64,000 nt of DNA from positions 15,664,336 through 15,728,335 of the forward strand of contig NW_022881614.1 of the NCBI RefSeq assembly GCF_003369915.1, read 5' to 3'. The position numbers and the translations under genes are program-made. This DNA is from Drosophila miranda (lineage: Eukaryota; Arthropoda; Insecta; Diptera; Drosophilidae). Under the pieces are notes generated by a model. The model saw only the letters and a list, made by a program, of their open reading frames with translations. It searched no databases and had not been told where the DNA came from. Shown one piece after another: positions 33,430 through 47,691 of this stretch (the stretch's first letter is position 1; the number at the start of each line of letters is the position of its first letter).

Positions 33430-34544
33430 AACGAGGGGGAACGTTGTGAGTTGCTGCGGGGACCGCAACTCTACAGTTATACCCGATACTAAGTCAGTAT
33501 GGCTCTCCTCCGGCAGACGCCGCTAATATTAAACGACACGACAAAGAGTGCGTGCGAGAGAGACAGAAAATCAGTCTGAGCGTGACGTCGGGCGCTGCGT
33601 AGCCAGTGCAAATTGATTTGTTCCTTTTGGCTATAAAAATGATCTGATCTGATCCAGATTCAGCAATCTGATAGATATGGTCATTATCTATGATTCTGCG
33701 TTTTTAGTTTTCTCGAATCTGCAATATTGTGGATGCAACAGATTTTCGTCCTTTGTGGGGGAGGAAGGGGGTGGGGCGAAATTTTGAGATAAACGTTTTA
33801 TAGTGACATCTTAAAGGAGTGTGTGTACCAAATTTGGTTACTCTAGCCTTAATAGTCTCTGAGATTTGTGGATGCCTCAGATTTTCGTCCTTTGCGGGGG
33901 CGGAAGGGGGTGTGGCGAAATTTTGACACAAAATGGTCAAGGTCCGATATCACAGGAGTGTGGATACCAAATTTGGTTGCTCTGGCTCTTATAGGTTCTG
34001 AGATCCTTGAACTCATATTTTGCAATTGGCAAAACCGACCATGAAACCTGTGTGTTAGAGAGAGACAGATCGAGAAAGAATGAAATTGTTTTCTTGATTC
34101 TGGCTATAATAATTATACGATCTGGTTGAGATTTTACACTCTAGAACACATAGTCATCCACTACGATTCTGCGTTTTTGGTTTTATCGTATCTTTAAAAA
34201 TGTGGATGCCACAGATTTTCGTCTTTTGTGGGGGCGGAAGTGGGCGGGGCAAAGTTTTGAAATATTCTTGTAGCAGTGACATATTACAGAAGTCTGGATC
34301 CAAAACATCGTTGCTCTCGCTCTTATAGTCTTTGAGCACTAGGCGCTGAAGGGGACGGACAGACGGACAGACGGACGGACGGACAGACGGACAGACAGAC
34401 ATGGCTCAATCGACTCGGCTATTGATGCTGATCAAGAATACATATACTTTATGGGGTCGGACACGATTCCTTCTGGACGTTACACACATCCACTTTTACC
34501 AAAAATCTAATATACCCCAATACTCATTTTGAGTATCGGGTATA
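33430..34544 (-). mobile_element. DINE-1 Helitron copy E
   Basis: Reverse orientation, full-length, CGGACAGACGGAC tract at 34,353-34,399. Partner of copy K. Confidence 0.95.
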
Positions 34545-35761
34545 ATTATGTATGTGATTCCCGCTTAACTTTCAAACTTTGTGTAACTATAAATGATACT
34601 TCGTTTATCTTATCGAATAGTTAAAGTACAAAATGGAAATCAGAGCTATGCAATAGCATGGGCATTTATGAGGTCGGAAATTACCGTTAGCATAGTGCCA
34701 AGTATATGGCTCTTGAGTCACACACACACAGACACACACACACACGTGTTTGTTTTGGCCACGTTAAACGTAATGTTAGCGCACTTTTGCTTACCTTAAA
34801 CTCAATTATCTGATAAAGAAAGCCACATAGTACAGCTACGCTACGGATGTTACCGTGGGCAGGGATAGGGAGAGGGGCAGAGGACAGGGACGTTATCCGC
34901 AGTTTGTTGACCTCCGCTGATAAAGATTTTTTCCATTTCTCTTTCCTCTTTAGTTTTGCAAAAAGTTTATCCTCAAAGCGACTCGAAGATCATGTCAATA
35001 TGAGGCATGGTAAACAATAATATCACAACGAAATACTATCTTTAAAAGTCGAAGGTGTAGATACTCTTGCAGGTGGATGTTTCTTATGGTATATGATATT
35101 TCTAGCTGTATATAGAACTTGGCCTGAACACGAAACAATCATCAGATAGCCTGACAGTAGTACTCTATGTGGAGGAATACCGTCCTCAAGAGTATACTCG
35201 CACAAAGAAGAGCTCTTTGTGGCTAAGAAGTCGGTCATATCGGTCGATGGTGGTTCGACTTTATGGTAATTAGGCCCACGGAGCTCGACTTAGAGGTCTA
35301 ATAAGTAAAACCCGCACGTAGGCCAAATTAAAATAGTAACAGAATCGAACGGTGCTGCCTCTAGCGTTGGTCTGGTCTCTGGCTTGGATTGGTGACAGAC
35401 GGTGACTCGAAGTGAGTTCGGTTCCCAAGGCCAGTGGATCTATCAGGTTAATTCCCCGCCATTGTTAATCCTAGCCAAGCGGTAGTACGCTTCCCCGAAC
35501 TTCCACTCCCTTTAAGACCTCTTTTTTTGTGTTTTAGCCTTTTTCAGTTCTTTTTCTTAAATTTTTTGTGGTAATAATGAATTCAATTATTGTCAATCGA
35601 GTGCGTTAAGTATGCGGTAAAGGTATGAGCGCTGTGTACTGTGTGCTATCTGTATCTTTGAGATACATTTGTATGTAAATACGTGCGCAACAAAAAAATC
35701 AAGCTTCTGCGTCACTTGAAATTAAAACGTTTCTGCAAAAATACCAACAACCAGAGTACAA
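34545..35761. other. Host non-coding spacer
   Basis: 1.2 kb with a CA microsatellite (34,719-34,746); no gene recognised. Near-identical to 48,799-50,015. Confidence 0.55.
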
Positions 35762-36729
35762 AACGAGGGGGAACGTTGTGAGTTGCTGCGGACACCGCAA
35801 CTCTACAGTTATACCCGATACTAAGTCAGTATGGCTCTCCTCCGGCAGACGCCGCTAATATTAAACGACACGACAAAGAGTGCGTGCGAGAGAGACAGAA
35901 AATCAGTCTGAGCGTGACGTCGGGTGCTGCGTAGCCAGTGCAAATTGATTTGTTCCTTTTGGCTAAAAAAATGATCTGATCTGATCCAGATTCAGCAATC
36001 TGATATATATGATCATTATCTATGATTCTGCGTTTTTAGTTTTCTCGTATCCTCAATATTGTGGATGCAACAGATTTTCGTCCTTTGTGGGGGCGGAAGG
36101 GGGTGGGTCGAATTTTTGAGATATACGTTTTATAGTGAGATCTAACAGGAGTGCGGATACCAAATTTGGTTACTCTAGCCTTAATAGTCTCTGAGATTTG
36201 TGAATATCCCCAGATTTTCATCCTTTGCGGGGGCGGAAGGGGGTGTGGCGAAATTTTGAAACAAACTCGTCTCGGTCCGATATATTAGGAGTGTGGATAC
36301 CAAATTTGGTTGCTCTAGCTTTTGTAGTTTTTGAGATCTAGGCGCTAATGTTTTACTCTAAGCAAAGCCGCCTATGCTACGTGTGTGTTAGAGAGAGACA
36401 GGGCGAGAAAAAATGAAATTGTTTTCTTGATGCTGGCTATAATAATTATACGATCTGGTTCAGATTTTGCACTCTAGAAGATATAGTCATCTTCTACGAT
36501 TCTGCGTTTTTAGTTTTCTCGTATCGTCGAAATTGTGGATGCCACAGATTTTCGCCCTTTGTGGGGGCGGAAGTGGGAGGGGCGAAGTTTTGAAACAGAC
36601 ATGGCTCAATCGACTCGGCTATTGATGCTGATCAAGAATATATATACTTTATGGGGTCGGAAACGATTCCTTTTGTACGTTACACACATCCACTTTTACC
36701 ACAAATAATCATTTTGAGTATCGGGTATA
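35762..36729 (-). mobile_element. DINE-1 Helitron copy F, internally deleted
   Basis: Reverse orientation. Lacks the GGAC microsatellite and adjacent block: GAAGTTTTGAAA joins ACAGACATGGCTC at about 36,593. Partner copy L keeps this block, so the loss postdates the duplication. Confidence 0.93.
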
Positions 36730-37204
36730 ATAATGAAAATAAAGGCTTAAAACTAGTTTACGAGGCGCAAATTTTGTGGCATACGGAGTTGGAGGGTTAG
36801 GGCGAAGGCGAGGGCGGAAGGGATTACGTTAGATTACCTTTAATCGGTTCAACAGGTTCAAAATATACATCGATTCTAGAAGTTTTTTTTTGGCTTTTAG
36901 TATCCGGGAGTAGTCCGGTTACTGAATCGATTCTTATGTTGATTCTTTGGTATTTTAAGATCATAGCTACCAAAGCTATCAAACTATGGATAGTGGAAGG
37001 GTAATGCCAATAGAGAGAAATTTCCAATATTTAATTTGGTTGCAGCTTCTATATTTTAGGATGTGATAAACTTCTAAAGAATCATACAAATAATCTCTTA
37101 ATAAACGAATTTACTTACATTCTACAGTAAAAATCCAATCATAGGTACATCATTTTAATCTTCCTAATTTATTAAAATATCTACTGATGTCTGTCTATAT
37201 TTAT
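36730..37204. other. Host non-coding spacer
   Basis: No gene recognised. Repeated at 51,130-51,604. Confidence 0.5.
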
Positions 37205-38347
37205 AACGAGGTGGAACGTTGTGAGTTGCTGCGGACACCGCAACTCTACAGTTATACCCGATACTAAGTCAGTATGGCTCTCCTGCGGCAGACGCCGCTA
37301 ATATTGACCCACACGACAAAGAGTGCGTGCGAGAGAGACAGAAAATCAGTCTGAGCGTGACGTCGGGCGCTGCGTAGCCACTGCAAATTGATTTGTTCCT
37401 ATTGGCTATAAAAATGATCTGATCTGATCCAGATTCAGCAATCTGATAGATATGGTCATTATCTATGATTCTGCGTTTTTAGTTTTCTCGAATGTGCAAT
37501 ATTGTGGATGCAACAGATTTTCGTCCTTTGTGGGGGCGGAAGGGGGTGGGGCGAAATTCTGAGATATACGTTTTATAGTGAGATCTAACAGAAGTGCGGA
37601 TACCAAATTTGGTTACTCTAGCCTTAATAGTCTCTGATATTTGTGGATGCCCCAGATTTTCGTCCTTTGCGGGGGCGGAAGGGGGTGTGGCGAAATTTGG
37701 ACACGAAACGGTCAAGGTCCGATATCACAGGAGTGTGGATACCAAATTTGGTTGCTCTGGCTCTTATAGGTTCTGAGATCCTTGAACTCATATTTTGCAA
37801 TTGACAAAACCGACCATGAAACCTGTGTGTTAGAGAGAGACAGAGCGAGAAAGAATGAAATTGTTTTCTTGATTCTGGCTATAATCATTATACGATCTGG
37901 TTCAGATTTTGCACTGTAGAAGATATGGTCATCCTCACCGATTCTGCGTTTTTGGTTTTATCGTATCTTTAAAAATGTGGATACCACAGATTTTCGTCCT
38001 TTGTGGGGGCGGAAGTGGGCGGGGCGAAGTTTTGAAATATTTTTGTAGCAGTGACATATCACAGAAGTCTGGATCCAAAACATCGTTGCTCTAGCTCTTA
38101 TAGTCTTTGAGCACTAGGCGCTGAAGGGGACGGACGGACGGACGGACGGACGGACGGACGGACGGACGGACGGACGGACAGACGGACGGACGGACAGACA
38201 GACAGGGCTCAATCGACTCGGCTATTGATGCTGATCAAGAATATATATACTTTATGGGGTCGGAAACGATTCCTTCTGGACGTTACACACATCCACTTTT
38301 ACCACAAATCTAATATACCCCAATACTCATTTTGAGTATCGGGTATA
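37205..38347 (-). mobile_element. DINE-1 Helitron copy G
   Basis: Reverse orientation, full-length, with an expanded GGAC tract (38,128-38,204). Its outer end bounds the first segmental copy. Partner of copy M. Confidence 0.95.
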
Positions 38348-40929
38348 AAAATATATGTACATATGTACATACATACATATATGTACATATAAATAATGGC
38401 TAACGAGAAGCGGCGGCTCTCTCTCCACCCAATTTCGCCATTACAAATTTTTGTATTTTGCTGCCAATTCTGATTCCGATTCCGAGTCTAATTTATTAAT
38501 TTCATTTAATTTCTTTATGGGGCTGGCTTTTGGTTTCTTTTGGTTCGTTGTTCTTTGGACGCTGACTGGGCTGGGCCCCGCCCCAAAAAACTTTACACAA
38601 AGCAAGAATATAGCTTTTGTTTTTTAACAATTGTGTAGGCCTCCTCGCTCGCACCTTCGTACTACAGCACGCTGTCTCTCACTCGTGTCTGTGAGAGAGT
38701 ATTTGTGGCTTTTATAAACATGTTTTCGCATTAATAATACATTTTTATTCGCTAATTTAAATGTTGCTTACTTTAAACACGAAACCAGTTGGGGTCTCAG
38801 CGGTATATCAGACATACGTATGTACATATAGTAAATACTTATATACGATGTACATATGTATGTATCTATGTGCTCTTGCACCCATACAAAGAAACATCTG
38901 GGTGGAGCCTACAACTTGGATAATTTACTTAGTCTCTGGGTCTGGGTCTGGGTCTGGGTCTGGGTCTGGGTTTGTACGTGTGTATGTCTGTCTGTCAGGG
39001 TTTTCTTCTTTGTGTTATTTATGCATTTGTTCAACTCAAACTTGGGAATTTTTTGATGGCGATTTAAGAACCCTGTGCTGTCCATCCTCTCCCCATCCTC
39101 ATGCTCAGCTTTCCTCTTGGAAAAAGTTCTTGTAACAATTGGTGCGGGGGCTGGGGCGGTGTCAAGTGGGTGGTTACGACTGTGGGTGATTAAACGCCCA
39201 CAATAAACGCCTCGAACAGCAGGCACATTTTCGCATCGAACAAATGTCCTCATACCGCTTTAGCATCCACTACGTGCACCTCCTCCAGCTCTGACTCAAC
39301 CGTTTTCTGTAGCTAATGTTAGCGCATGATCTTTCGAGATAGATATACGCTTCGTTATTTGTTTCTGCAAAGAGGATCCTTCCTTAAAAACTAAATCAAA
39401 TTAAGCATAAGATTTGTACAATTCTCTACTCCTAGAAGATCCGAACCCGAACTTCGAGGCTCTTGCTGAATAGGCATTGAAACAAAAGACAATGCCCCAG
39501 ATACGAGTGACAATAGCTGGGAGGGGAGCTCACAGTCGAACCCTCGGCCCGAGAAAATTGGGGCAGCATTGAGTGGAGCGATTGAAATGCGACAATTTGT
39601 TGCTTCTCAAGTGCCGGGCAGGCAGGGCCTGGAGCAGGCACAGTTTGAGCAATCCGAATCACTGCCGCCACACAGCAGGGGCACATGAATATGAGTATGC
39701 TCAATATTACACCAATCAATCCCCGGGCCAGGCCGGAGCCAGCTGCCCTTTTGTCAAATTCAATTAAACAAAAGCCATTAGCAAATGTATCCGAAAGATG
39801 CACGCAGCAGAATACAGCAACAGCAACAGCTCCAGCACCAGCAGTGGCGGCGACACTTGAGCTTGTGTAATCAAATCATAAATTTATATGTATATACGGA
39901 CAGATAGATATGGGAATGTTTTTCCGAATGCCATTCTATTAATTTCCATTAGGGTCTTGTTCACGTCGTAGATACGATATGAGAGTATCATCCAACCCTG
40001 CGCTAGGCGACGCTTTTGAATTGGTTCAAGTATCTATGGCTCGTTGCAACAACAAACACGATAAAAAAAGAGAACAACTGTACTTTGTCACTGGCCGAAA
40101 AATAAAAGGAAACCCCTCATCAGGAGGTTGCAAACTGAACTCCTTTTCATCTTTATTTTCATTTCCATTCTCATCTCCTCTTCGCTCGGAGATTTATTTA
40201 TCAAACTATCTTTGAGCATTTTGCATCCCTTTGGAACGCATCGCATCCCTCATCTTGCTTCAACCTCAGTCTCAGTCTCAGAGTTTCTGCGACAGGAAAG
40301 TTCTTCCGGTCTGTCCTCCTCCGTGGTGTGGTGGCTTCTTTCATTGTCTGTACTCTCACTCAGAATTTGATCTGAATTTGGTGTATTGGGTTCGGCAGGG
40401 CAGGGCATTTCCAAGGGTAACACCTTTCTTTTTGCAAAGGATTTGATAGGTTTTTGGTTGGATTATCACAGTTTATGGCAATATTTTGTCAATGAAGTAC
40501 AAAGCAATTCTAAATCTATGTACGGTGAAGACTATACTGTACCAAACATATAATAACCTTCTATTATTGTAGGGCATTCCAGACTTCGCTGTTGCGCGAC
40601 ATTCATGTCTAGTTAGCCCTTCCCCCTTCCATTTCGATTTCCATTCCATGGAAATAATCCAAAATTCAAAAATTTTAGGAAATCATTTCTTGATTACGAC
40701 GTTTGAAACAATTTGTCTTTCACTCTTTTCGCCTCAGTTCTCCAGCTTTTTGGTTATTTTGGGTGCTTTATATATGCACCCATACACACGTATAGTATAT
40801 ATTGAGATGCGGATGTGTGTGTGAACGTATTTGTGTACTTAGCTCAAAGTTGTCTGACTCGTTGAGACTCAAAGAGCGACAGCGTCTGAGAGGGAGACAG
40901 ACAGAGTGAGTAACTTTTTTTCATCTTTT
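38348..40929. other. Single-copy host sequence between the two segmental copies
   Basis: 2.6 kb, no gene recognised. Holds ATGTACATA repeats (38,350-38,392), a GGGTCT hexamer array (38,936-38,970) and a CAGCAACAG run (39,818-39,846). Probably intronic or intergenic. Confidence 0.55.
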
Positions 40930-42044
40930 TATACCCGATACTCAAAATGAGTATTGGGGTATATTAGATTTGTGGTAAAAGTGGATGTGTGTAACGTCCA
41001 GAAGGAATCGTTTCCGACCCCATAAAGTATATATATTCTTGATCAGCATCAATAGCCGAGTCGATTGAGCCATGTCTGTCTGTCCGTCTGTCCGTCCGTC
41101 CGTCTGTCCGTCTGTCCGTCCCCTTCAGCGCCTAGTGCTCAAAGACTATAAGAGCTAGAGCAACGATGTTTTGGATCCAGACTTCTGTGATATGTCACTG
41201 CTACAAAAATATTTCAAAACTTCGCCCCGCCCACTTCCGCCCCCACAAAGGACGAAAATCTGTGGCATCCACATTTTTAAAGATACGATAAAACCACAAA
41301 CGCAGAATCGTAGAGGATGACTATATGTTCTAGAGTGTAAAATCTCAACCAGATCGTATAATTATTATAGCCAGAATCAAGAAAACAATTTCATTCTTTC
41401 TCGCTCTGTCTCTCTCTAACACACAGGTTTCATGGTCGGCTTTGCCAATTGCAAAATATGAGTTCAAGGATCTCAAAACCTATAAGAGCCAGAGCAACCA
41501 AATTTGGTATCCACACTCCTGTGATATCGGACCTTGACCGTTTCGTGTCCAAATTTCGCCACACTCCTTTCCGCCCCCGCAAAGGACGAAAATCTGGGGC
41601 ATCGACAAATCTCAGAGACTATTAACGCTAGAGTAACCAAATTTGGTATCCGCACTTCTGTTAGATCTCACTATAAAACGTATATCTCAAAATTTCGCCC
41701 CACCCCCTTCCTCCCCCACAAAGGACGAAAATGTGTTGCATCCACAATATTGCACATTCGAGAAACCTAAAAACGCAGAATCATAAATAATGACTATACC
41801 TATCAGATTGCTGAATCTGGATCAGATCGGATCATTTTTGTAGCCAAAAGCAAGAAATCAATTTGCAGTGGCTACGCAGCGCCCGACGTCACGCTCAGAC
41901 CGATTTTCAGTCTCTCTCGCACGCACTCTTTGTCGAGTCGTTCAATATTAGCGGCGTCTGCCGGAGGAGAGCCATACTGACTTAGTATCGGGTATAAATG
42001 TAGAGTTGCGGTGTCCGCAGCAACTCACAACGTTCCCCCTCGTT
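40930..42044 (+). mobile_element. DINE-1 Helitron copy H
   Basis: Full-length. Its 3' half shares private variants with copy A (ACTCCTTTCCGCCCCCG, ATTAACGCTAGAG, GAGAAACCTAAA), while its 5' half matches the consensus, not copy A. A mosaic. Confidence 0.95.
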
Positions 42045-42859
42045 TCAATTTTATTTCTGCTGCTACTGCTGCTGTCGCCATAGTGGTTGGTGTTGTTCGT
42101 TTTTCATGAACCGATACTAACTATTTCAGTTGGTTACTAAACATTTAGTGCTCCCCCCTCCAGCAGCCAACCGCCCGCCTTGGGCGAGCAGCGGGCTGAC
42201 TAAGCGAACTGTCGCGTCATATTAACCATATTGTGGGACCCGCCGAAACGGTGGCTTTTGCATATTGCCTGCCTGTCCATGCCCCACAATCAGCACCCTC
42301 TCCACCTTCCCCCCTTGGTGGAGCACCCGCATCTGTTGCCTGCATTTGCTACATTTGTTTGTTTGTGTTGAGAGCGCTTATGTGTGTGTGTGTGTGCATG
42401 TGCTGTTGTTGTTATTGTTGCCCACAACGTGATAAAAACTTTAAACATTGAATTGTGAGACTTTGTCACTTGGTTGTAAATTGAAATAAGACTACCTTAC
42501 TCTGTCCCTCTTTCCTGAGCACCGTCGGTCTCTCTGTCTCAACCGTTAAATGAAATGAGAAGCAAGAGAAAATACAAAAAAAGAAATCTATTGCAATTGT
42601 CAGCAAATTTCCTTCAAAGGCGAGAACAAAACAACAACAGAAGCAGCATCAGCGAATTCGAAGAAGAAGCACAAGTGTAGCGAGGGCTGAAAATAAGGAA
42701 GAGGAATCACAAGCTTAGGATATAGTAGCAGTATTAGTAGGTACAGTAGAGAGCAGAAAATGAGAAGGAAGGCAATTTAGGGTACATATGTATGTATGTA
42801 TGTGAAATCTTTCCTAATCTGCTATTGTACGATCATCCCTGTGAAAATGGTTTTGTTTT
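42045..42859. repeat. Tandem-array spacer following copy H
   Basis: Long form of the spacer, like 27,871-28,689 at most variant sites (ACCGCCCGCC, CTATTGTACG), but with one CTGC unit lost near 42,270. Confidence 0.85.
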
Positions 42860-43949
42860 TATACCCGATACTCAAAATGAGTATTGGGGTATATTAGATT
42901 TGTGGTAAAAGTGGATGTGTGTAACGTCCAAAAGGAATCGTTTCCGACCCCATAAAGTATATATATTCTTGATCAGCATCAATAGCCGAGTCGATTGAGC
43001 CCTGTCTGTCTGTCCGTCTGTCCGTCCGTCCGTCCGTCCGTCTTTCCCCTTCAGCGCCTAGTGCTCAAAGACTATAAGAGCTATAGCAACGATGTTTTGG
43101 ATCCAGACTTCTGTGATATGTCACTGCTACAAAAATATTTCAAAACTTCGCCCCGCCCACTTCCGCCCCCACAAAAGACGAAAATCTGTGGCATCCACAT
43201 TTTTAAAGATACGATAAAACCAAAAACGCAGAATCGTAGTGGATGACTATGTGTTCTAGAGTGTAAAATCTCAACCAGATCGTATAATTATTATAGCCAG
43301 AATCAAGAAAACAATTTCATTCTTTCTCGCTCTGTCTCTCTCTAACACACAGGTTTCATGGTCGGTTTTGCCAATTGCAAAATATGAGTTCAAGGATCTC
43401 AGAACCCATAAGAGCTAGAGCAACCAAATTTGGTATCCACACCCCTGTGATATCGGACCTTGACCGTTTCGTGTCCAAATTTCGCCACACCCCCTCCGCC
43501 CTCGCAAAGGACGAAAATCTGAGGCATCCACAAATCTCAGAGACTATTAAGGCTAGAGTAACCAAATTTTGTATCCGCACTTCTGTTAGATCTCACTATA
43601 AAACGTATATCTCAGAATTTCGCCCCACCGCCTTCCGCCCCCACAAAGAACGAAAATCTGTTGCATCCACAATATTGCACATTCGAGAAAACTAAAAACG
43701 CAGAATCATAGATAATGACCATATCTATGAGATTGCTGAATCTGGATCAGATCAGATCATTTTTGTAGCCAAAAGCAAGAAATCAATTTGCAGTGACGCT
43801 CAGACTGATTTTCAGTCTCTCTCGCACGAACTCTTTGTCGTGTCGTTCAATATTAGCGGCGTCTGCCGGAGGAGAGCCATACTGACTTAGTATCGGGTAT
43901 AAATGTAGAGTTGCGGTGTCCGCAGCAACTCACAACGTTCCCCCTCGTT
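42860..43949 (+). mobile_element. DINE-1 Helitron copy I
   Basis: Partner of copy C (GTCTTTCCCC variant), with a shorter GTCC tract. Confidence 0.95.
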
Positions 43950-44683
43950 TCAATTTTATTTCAGCTGCTACTGCTGCTGTCGCCATAGTGGTTGGTGTTG
44001 TTCGTTTTTCATGAACCGATACTAACTATTTCAGTTTCATATTAACCATATTGTGGGACCCGCCGAAACGGTGGCTTTTGCATATTGCCTGCCTGCCTGT
44101 CCATGCCCCACAATCAGCACCTTCTCCACCTTCCCCCCTTGGTGGAGCACCCGCATCTGTTGCCTGCATTTGCTACATTTGTTTGTTTGTGTTGAGAGCG
44201 CTTATGTGTGTGTGTGTGTGCATGTGCTGTTGTTGTTATTGTTGCCCACAACGTGATAAAACCTTTAAACATTGAATTGTGAGACTTCGTCACTTGGTTG
44301 TAAATTGAAATAAGACTACCTTACTCTGTCCCTCTTTCCTGAGCACCGTCGGTCTCTCTGTCTCAACCGTTAAATGAAATGAGAAGCAAGAGAAAATACA
44401 AAAAAAGAAATCTATTGCAATTGTCAGCAAATTTCCTTCAAAGGCGAGAACAAAACAACAACAGAAGCAGCATCAGCGAATTCGAAGAAGAAGCACAAGT
44501 GTAGCGAGGGCTGAAAATAAGGAAGAGGAATCACAAGCTTAGGATATAGTAGCAGTATTAGTAGGTACAGTAGAGAGCAGAAAATGAGAAGGAAGGCAAT
44601 TTAGGGTACATATGTATGTATGTATGTGAAATCTTTCCTAATCTGCTATTGTACGATCATCCCTGTGAAAATGGTTTTGTTTT
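43950..44683. repeat. Tandem-array spacer following copy I (short form)
   Basis: Carries the same 100-bp deletion as 29,796-30,529. Confidence 0.85.
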
Positions 44684-45781
44684 TATACCCGATACTCAAA
44701 ATGAGTATTGGGGTATATTAGATTTGTGGTAAAAGTGGATGTGTGTAACGTCCAGAAGGAATCGTTTCCGACCCCATAAAGTATATATATTCTTGATCAG
44801 CATCAATAGCCGAGTCGATTGAGCCATGTCTGTCTGTCCGTCTGTACGTCCGTCCGTCCGTCCCCTTCAGCGCCTAGTGCTCAAAGACTATAAGAGCTAT
44901 AGCAACGATGTTTTGGATCCAGACTTCTGTGATATGTCACTGCTACAAAAATATTTCAAAACTTCGCCCCGCCCACTTCCGCCCCCACAAAAGACGAAAA
45001 TCTGTGGCATCCACATTTTTAAAGATACGATAAAACCAAAAACGCAGAATCGTAGTGGATGACTATGTGTTCTAGAGTGTAAAATCTCAACCAGATCGTA
45101 TAATTATTATAGCCAGAATCAAGAAAACAATTTCATTCTTTCTCGCTCTGTCTCTCTCTAAAACACAGGTTTCATGGTCGGTTTTGCCAATTGCAAAATA
45201 TGAGTTCAAGGATCTCAGAACCCATAAGAGCTAGAGCAACCAAATGTGGTATCCACACCCCTGTGATATCGGACCTTGACCGTTTCGTGTCCAAATTTCG
45301 CCACACCCCCTTCCGCCCCCGCAGAGGACGAAAATCTGGGGCATCCACAAATCTCAGAGACTATTAAGGCTAGAGTAACCAAATTTGGTATCCGCACTTC
45401 TGTTAGATCTCACTATAAAACGTATATCTCAGAATTTCGCCCCACCCCCTTCCGCCCCCACAAAGAACGAAAATCTGTTGCATCCACAATATTGCACATT
45501 CGAGAAAACTAAAAACGCAGAATCATAGATAATGACCTTATCTATGAGATTGCTGAATCTGGATCAGATCATTTTTATAGCCAATAGGAACAAATCAATT
45601 TGCTGTGGCTACGCAGCCACCGACGTCACGCTCAGACTGATTTTCTGTCTCTCTCGCACGCACTCTTTGTCGTGTCGTTTAATATTAGCGGCGTCTGCCG
45701 GAGGAGAGCCATACTGACTAAGTATCGGGTATAAATGTAGAGTTGCGGTGTCCGCAGCAACTCACAACGTTCACGCTCGTT
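44684..45781 (+). mobile_element. DINE-1 Helitron copy J
   Basis: Partner of copy D: GTCTGTACGTCC and TTCACGCTCGTT variants; contracted GTCC tract. Confidence 0.95.
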
Positions 45782-45912
45782 TATACGTATTTCCACGTTG
45801 AAGTCGGTTTTGCTAAAAACGGTCGGTCGTTTTATGATTTAAAATGCATACATAGATAAACACATATGTACACACGTACATACATATGCATGTATTTACA
45901 TTTGTTCGCGTA

Positions 45913-47207
45913 CCCTCTAGTACCAGGCAACTAGTTCCTCACTGGTGCCGCACTAGCTACCATTCTCACCTCCCTGGTTCCAGATCGATTACCCGCAATG
46001 TATTTCAGCGGAGAATTTAACACATGCATGTCCTAGGCGTCCGTAGTCCCGTAGCTAGTTGCTCAGGAACTTGCTCCGAACTAGTTACCAGTAGAAAGCC
46101 AGCAAATAGTTCCCCACTCGACTACCCTTCGATTACCTGTAACTAGCTCTGACCTAGTTACCAGTAACTAGTTCCTAACGGACTACTGGTAGTAGTCAAT
46201 CTGGCAGTCTGGAATAATACAAAAATAAAAACAAAATGTCTCGATTACCCTTCGATTACCCGTAGCTAGTTGCTCAGGAACTTGCTCCGAACTAGTTACC
46301 AGTAGAAAGCCAGCAAATAGTTCCCCACTCGACTACCCTTCGATTACCTGTAACTAGCTCTGACCTAGTTACCAGTAACTAGTTCCTAACGGACTACTGG
46401 TAGTAGTCAATCTGGCAGTCTGGAATAATACAAAAATAAAAACAAAATGTCTTTCAATATAACGAATAATTTTTAATTATATGATGCTTAGCCTACTCCT
46501 GGTTTTTGGCAAGATACTTCTTTTTAAACACCCTTTTCTTCATCCTTTGCATTGCCTTCCGTACAGTGTTTTCGGGGGGCTCATCGCCAGGAGGACCCCA
46601 TCGACGTTATATGCCAGAACAATGTCCTCACTCAAAATAAAGTTCAAGCCGCTCAAAACGCCAGCTGGCTGGAGAATTGATTTCATTGCTGTTATCTGTA
46701 AGTGAAACATTAAAATATAAAGATAAGACAGAGAAAAAAGTCATACAATTTAGAGTTTAGATTTACTTACATAAATGTCCCTATTTAATTTTATTTTTTC
46801 CTCCAGTTCATTCCACGAGCGCAACTACAGTAAAATATCACGATTAACTTACCATTTCGGTGCTTATTGCTCGGTAAAAACTAGATGAGTGGGCACTGTA
46901 ACTCCAGGGAATTGCGGTTATTTGCCGACTTCGAAAACAAAACGAAGGCGGCTTCGTTTTTCGGTTCTTTTTCGACTGGTCCGCGTTCGCTTCCCGCGTA
47001 ACTAGTTGCAGAACTAGTACATTGTAGTCGACGAAGACCTGGTCCGCGTTCGCTTCCCGCGTAACTAGTTACAGAACTAGTACATTGTAGTCGACGAAGA
47101 CCTGGTCCGCGTTCGCTTCCCGCGTAACTATTTGCGTAGCTAGTTGCGCGGTAAACAGCGCAGAACTAGTTCGAGAGGGGTCAATTGACCCCTTTGGTTC
47201 TACAGGG
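45913..47207. mobile_element. TIR element with ACTAGT repeats, copy 2
   Basis: Same termini and TA flanks (45,911 and 47,208) as 31,779-32,878. It is about 195 bp longer because of an internal tandem duplication with 211-bp period (GTAGCTAGTTGCTCAGG at 46,051 and 46,262). The 63-bp repeats recur at about 46,980-47,130. Confidence 0.55.
46040..46450. repeat. 211-bp tandem duplication within TIR element copy 2
   Basis: Two nearly identical copies joined at AAAATGTCTCGATTACCC (about 46,235). Copy 1 of the element has only one, so this arose after the segmental duplication. Confidence 0.85.
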
Positions 47208-47209
47208 TA

Positions 47210-47691
47210 TGTGCCGACGTTTGTTTATGCGAAGCTCTGGCCGATTCCTCGATTACAGCATTTCCCATTCAGTGCAGTTTCTGACGCCTTCGGTTCGACT
47301 GTCATCTCTCTCTGTCCGTTTGTCCTAGTGCGCGGTTTTTAGTTCTTGCTATTCCTACGTTTTTTTCTGCTTACTCTTTATTTGTGTGGTTCCCTAAATC
47401 GCGTGATTTGTGACATAGCAAGTGAAAGACACAGTACTTCAATTAGTTTTTGATTTTTCCTTTTCAATGTATTATTAGATTAAAATTTAAATAAAATACA
47501 CGTCTAAAGTGTACTTCAATCGGATGTGATCAAGTTCAGTGGAAAATTGTGAATTTATGGTGAGCTATAATAAGAATTTGGATATTTCAATTGGTTTAAG
47601 CTTGATTCCACTTTCCCCGCAATCTTTTGCAGAATTGTAACCATTCCACGGTTACTCATTCCCCTGATTTTTCTCTCCAAAAATTAACCAA
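47210..47691. other. Host non-coding sequence (second copy)
   Basis: Matches 32,881-33,429 except for a deletion near 47,463. No gene recognised. Confidence 0.5.

Larger units (their letters stand above)
24799..38347. repeat. Segmental duplication, copy 1
   Basis: Ordered as four plus-strand DINE-1 units (24,799; 26,752; 28,690; 30,530), the ACTAGT-rich TIR element, then three minus-strand DINE-1 copies (33,430; 35,762; 37,205) with their host spacers. The same order recurs at 40,930-52,712 with one plus-strand unit fewer. Spacers match nearly base for base. Confidence 0.92.
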
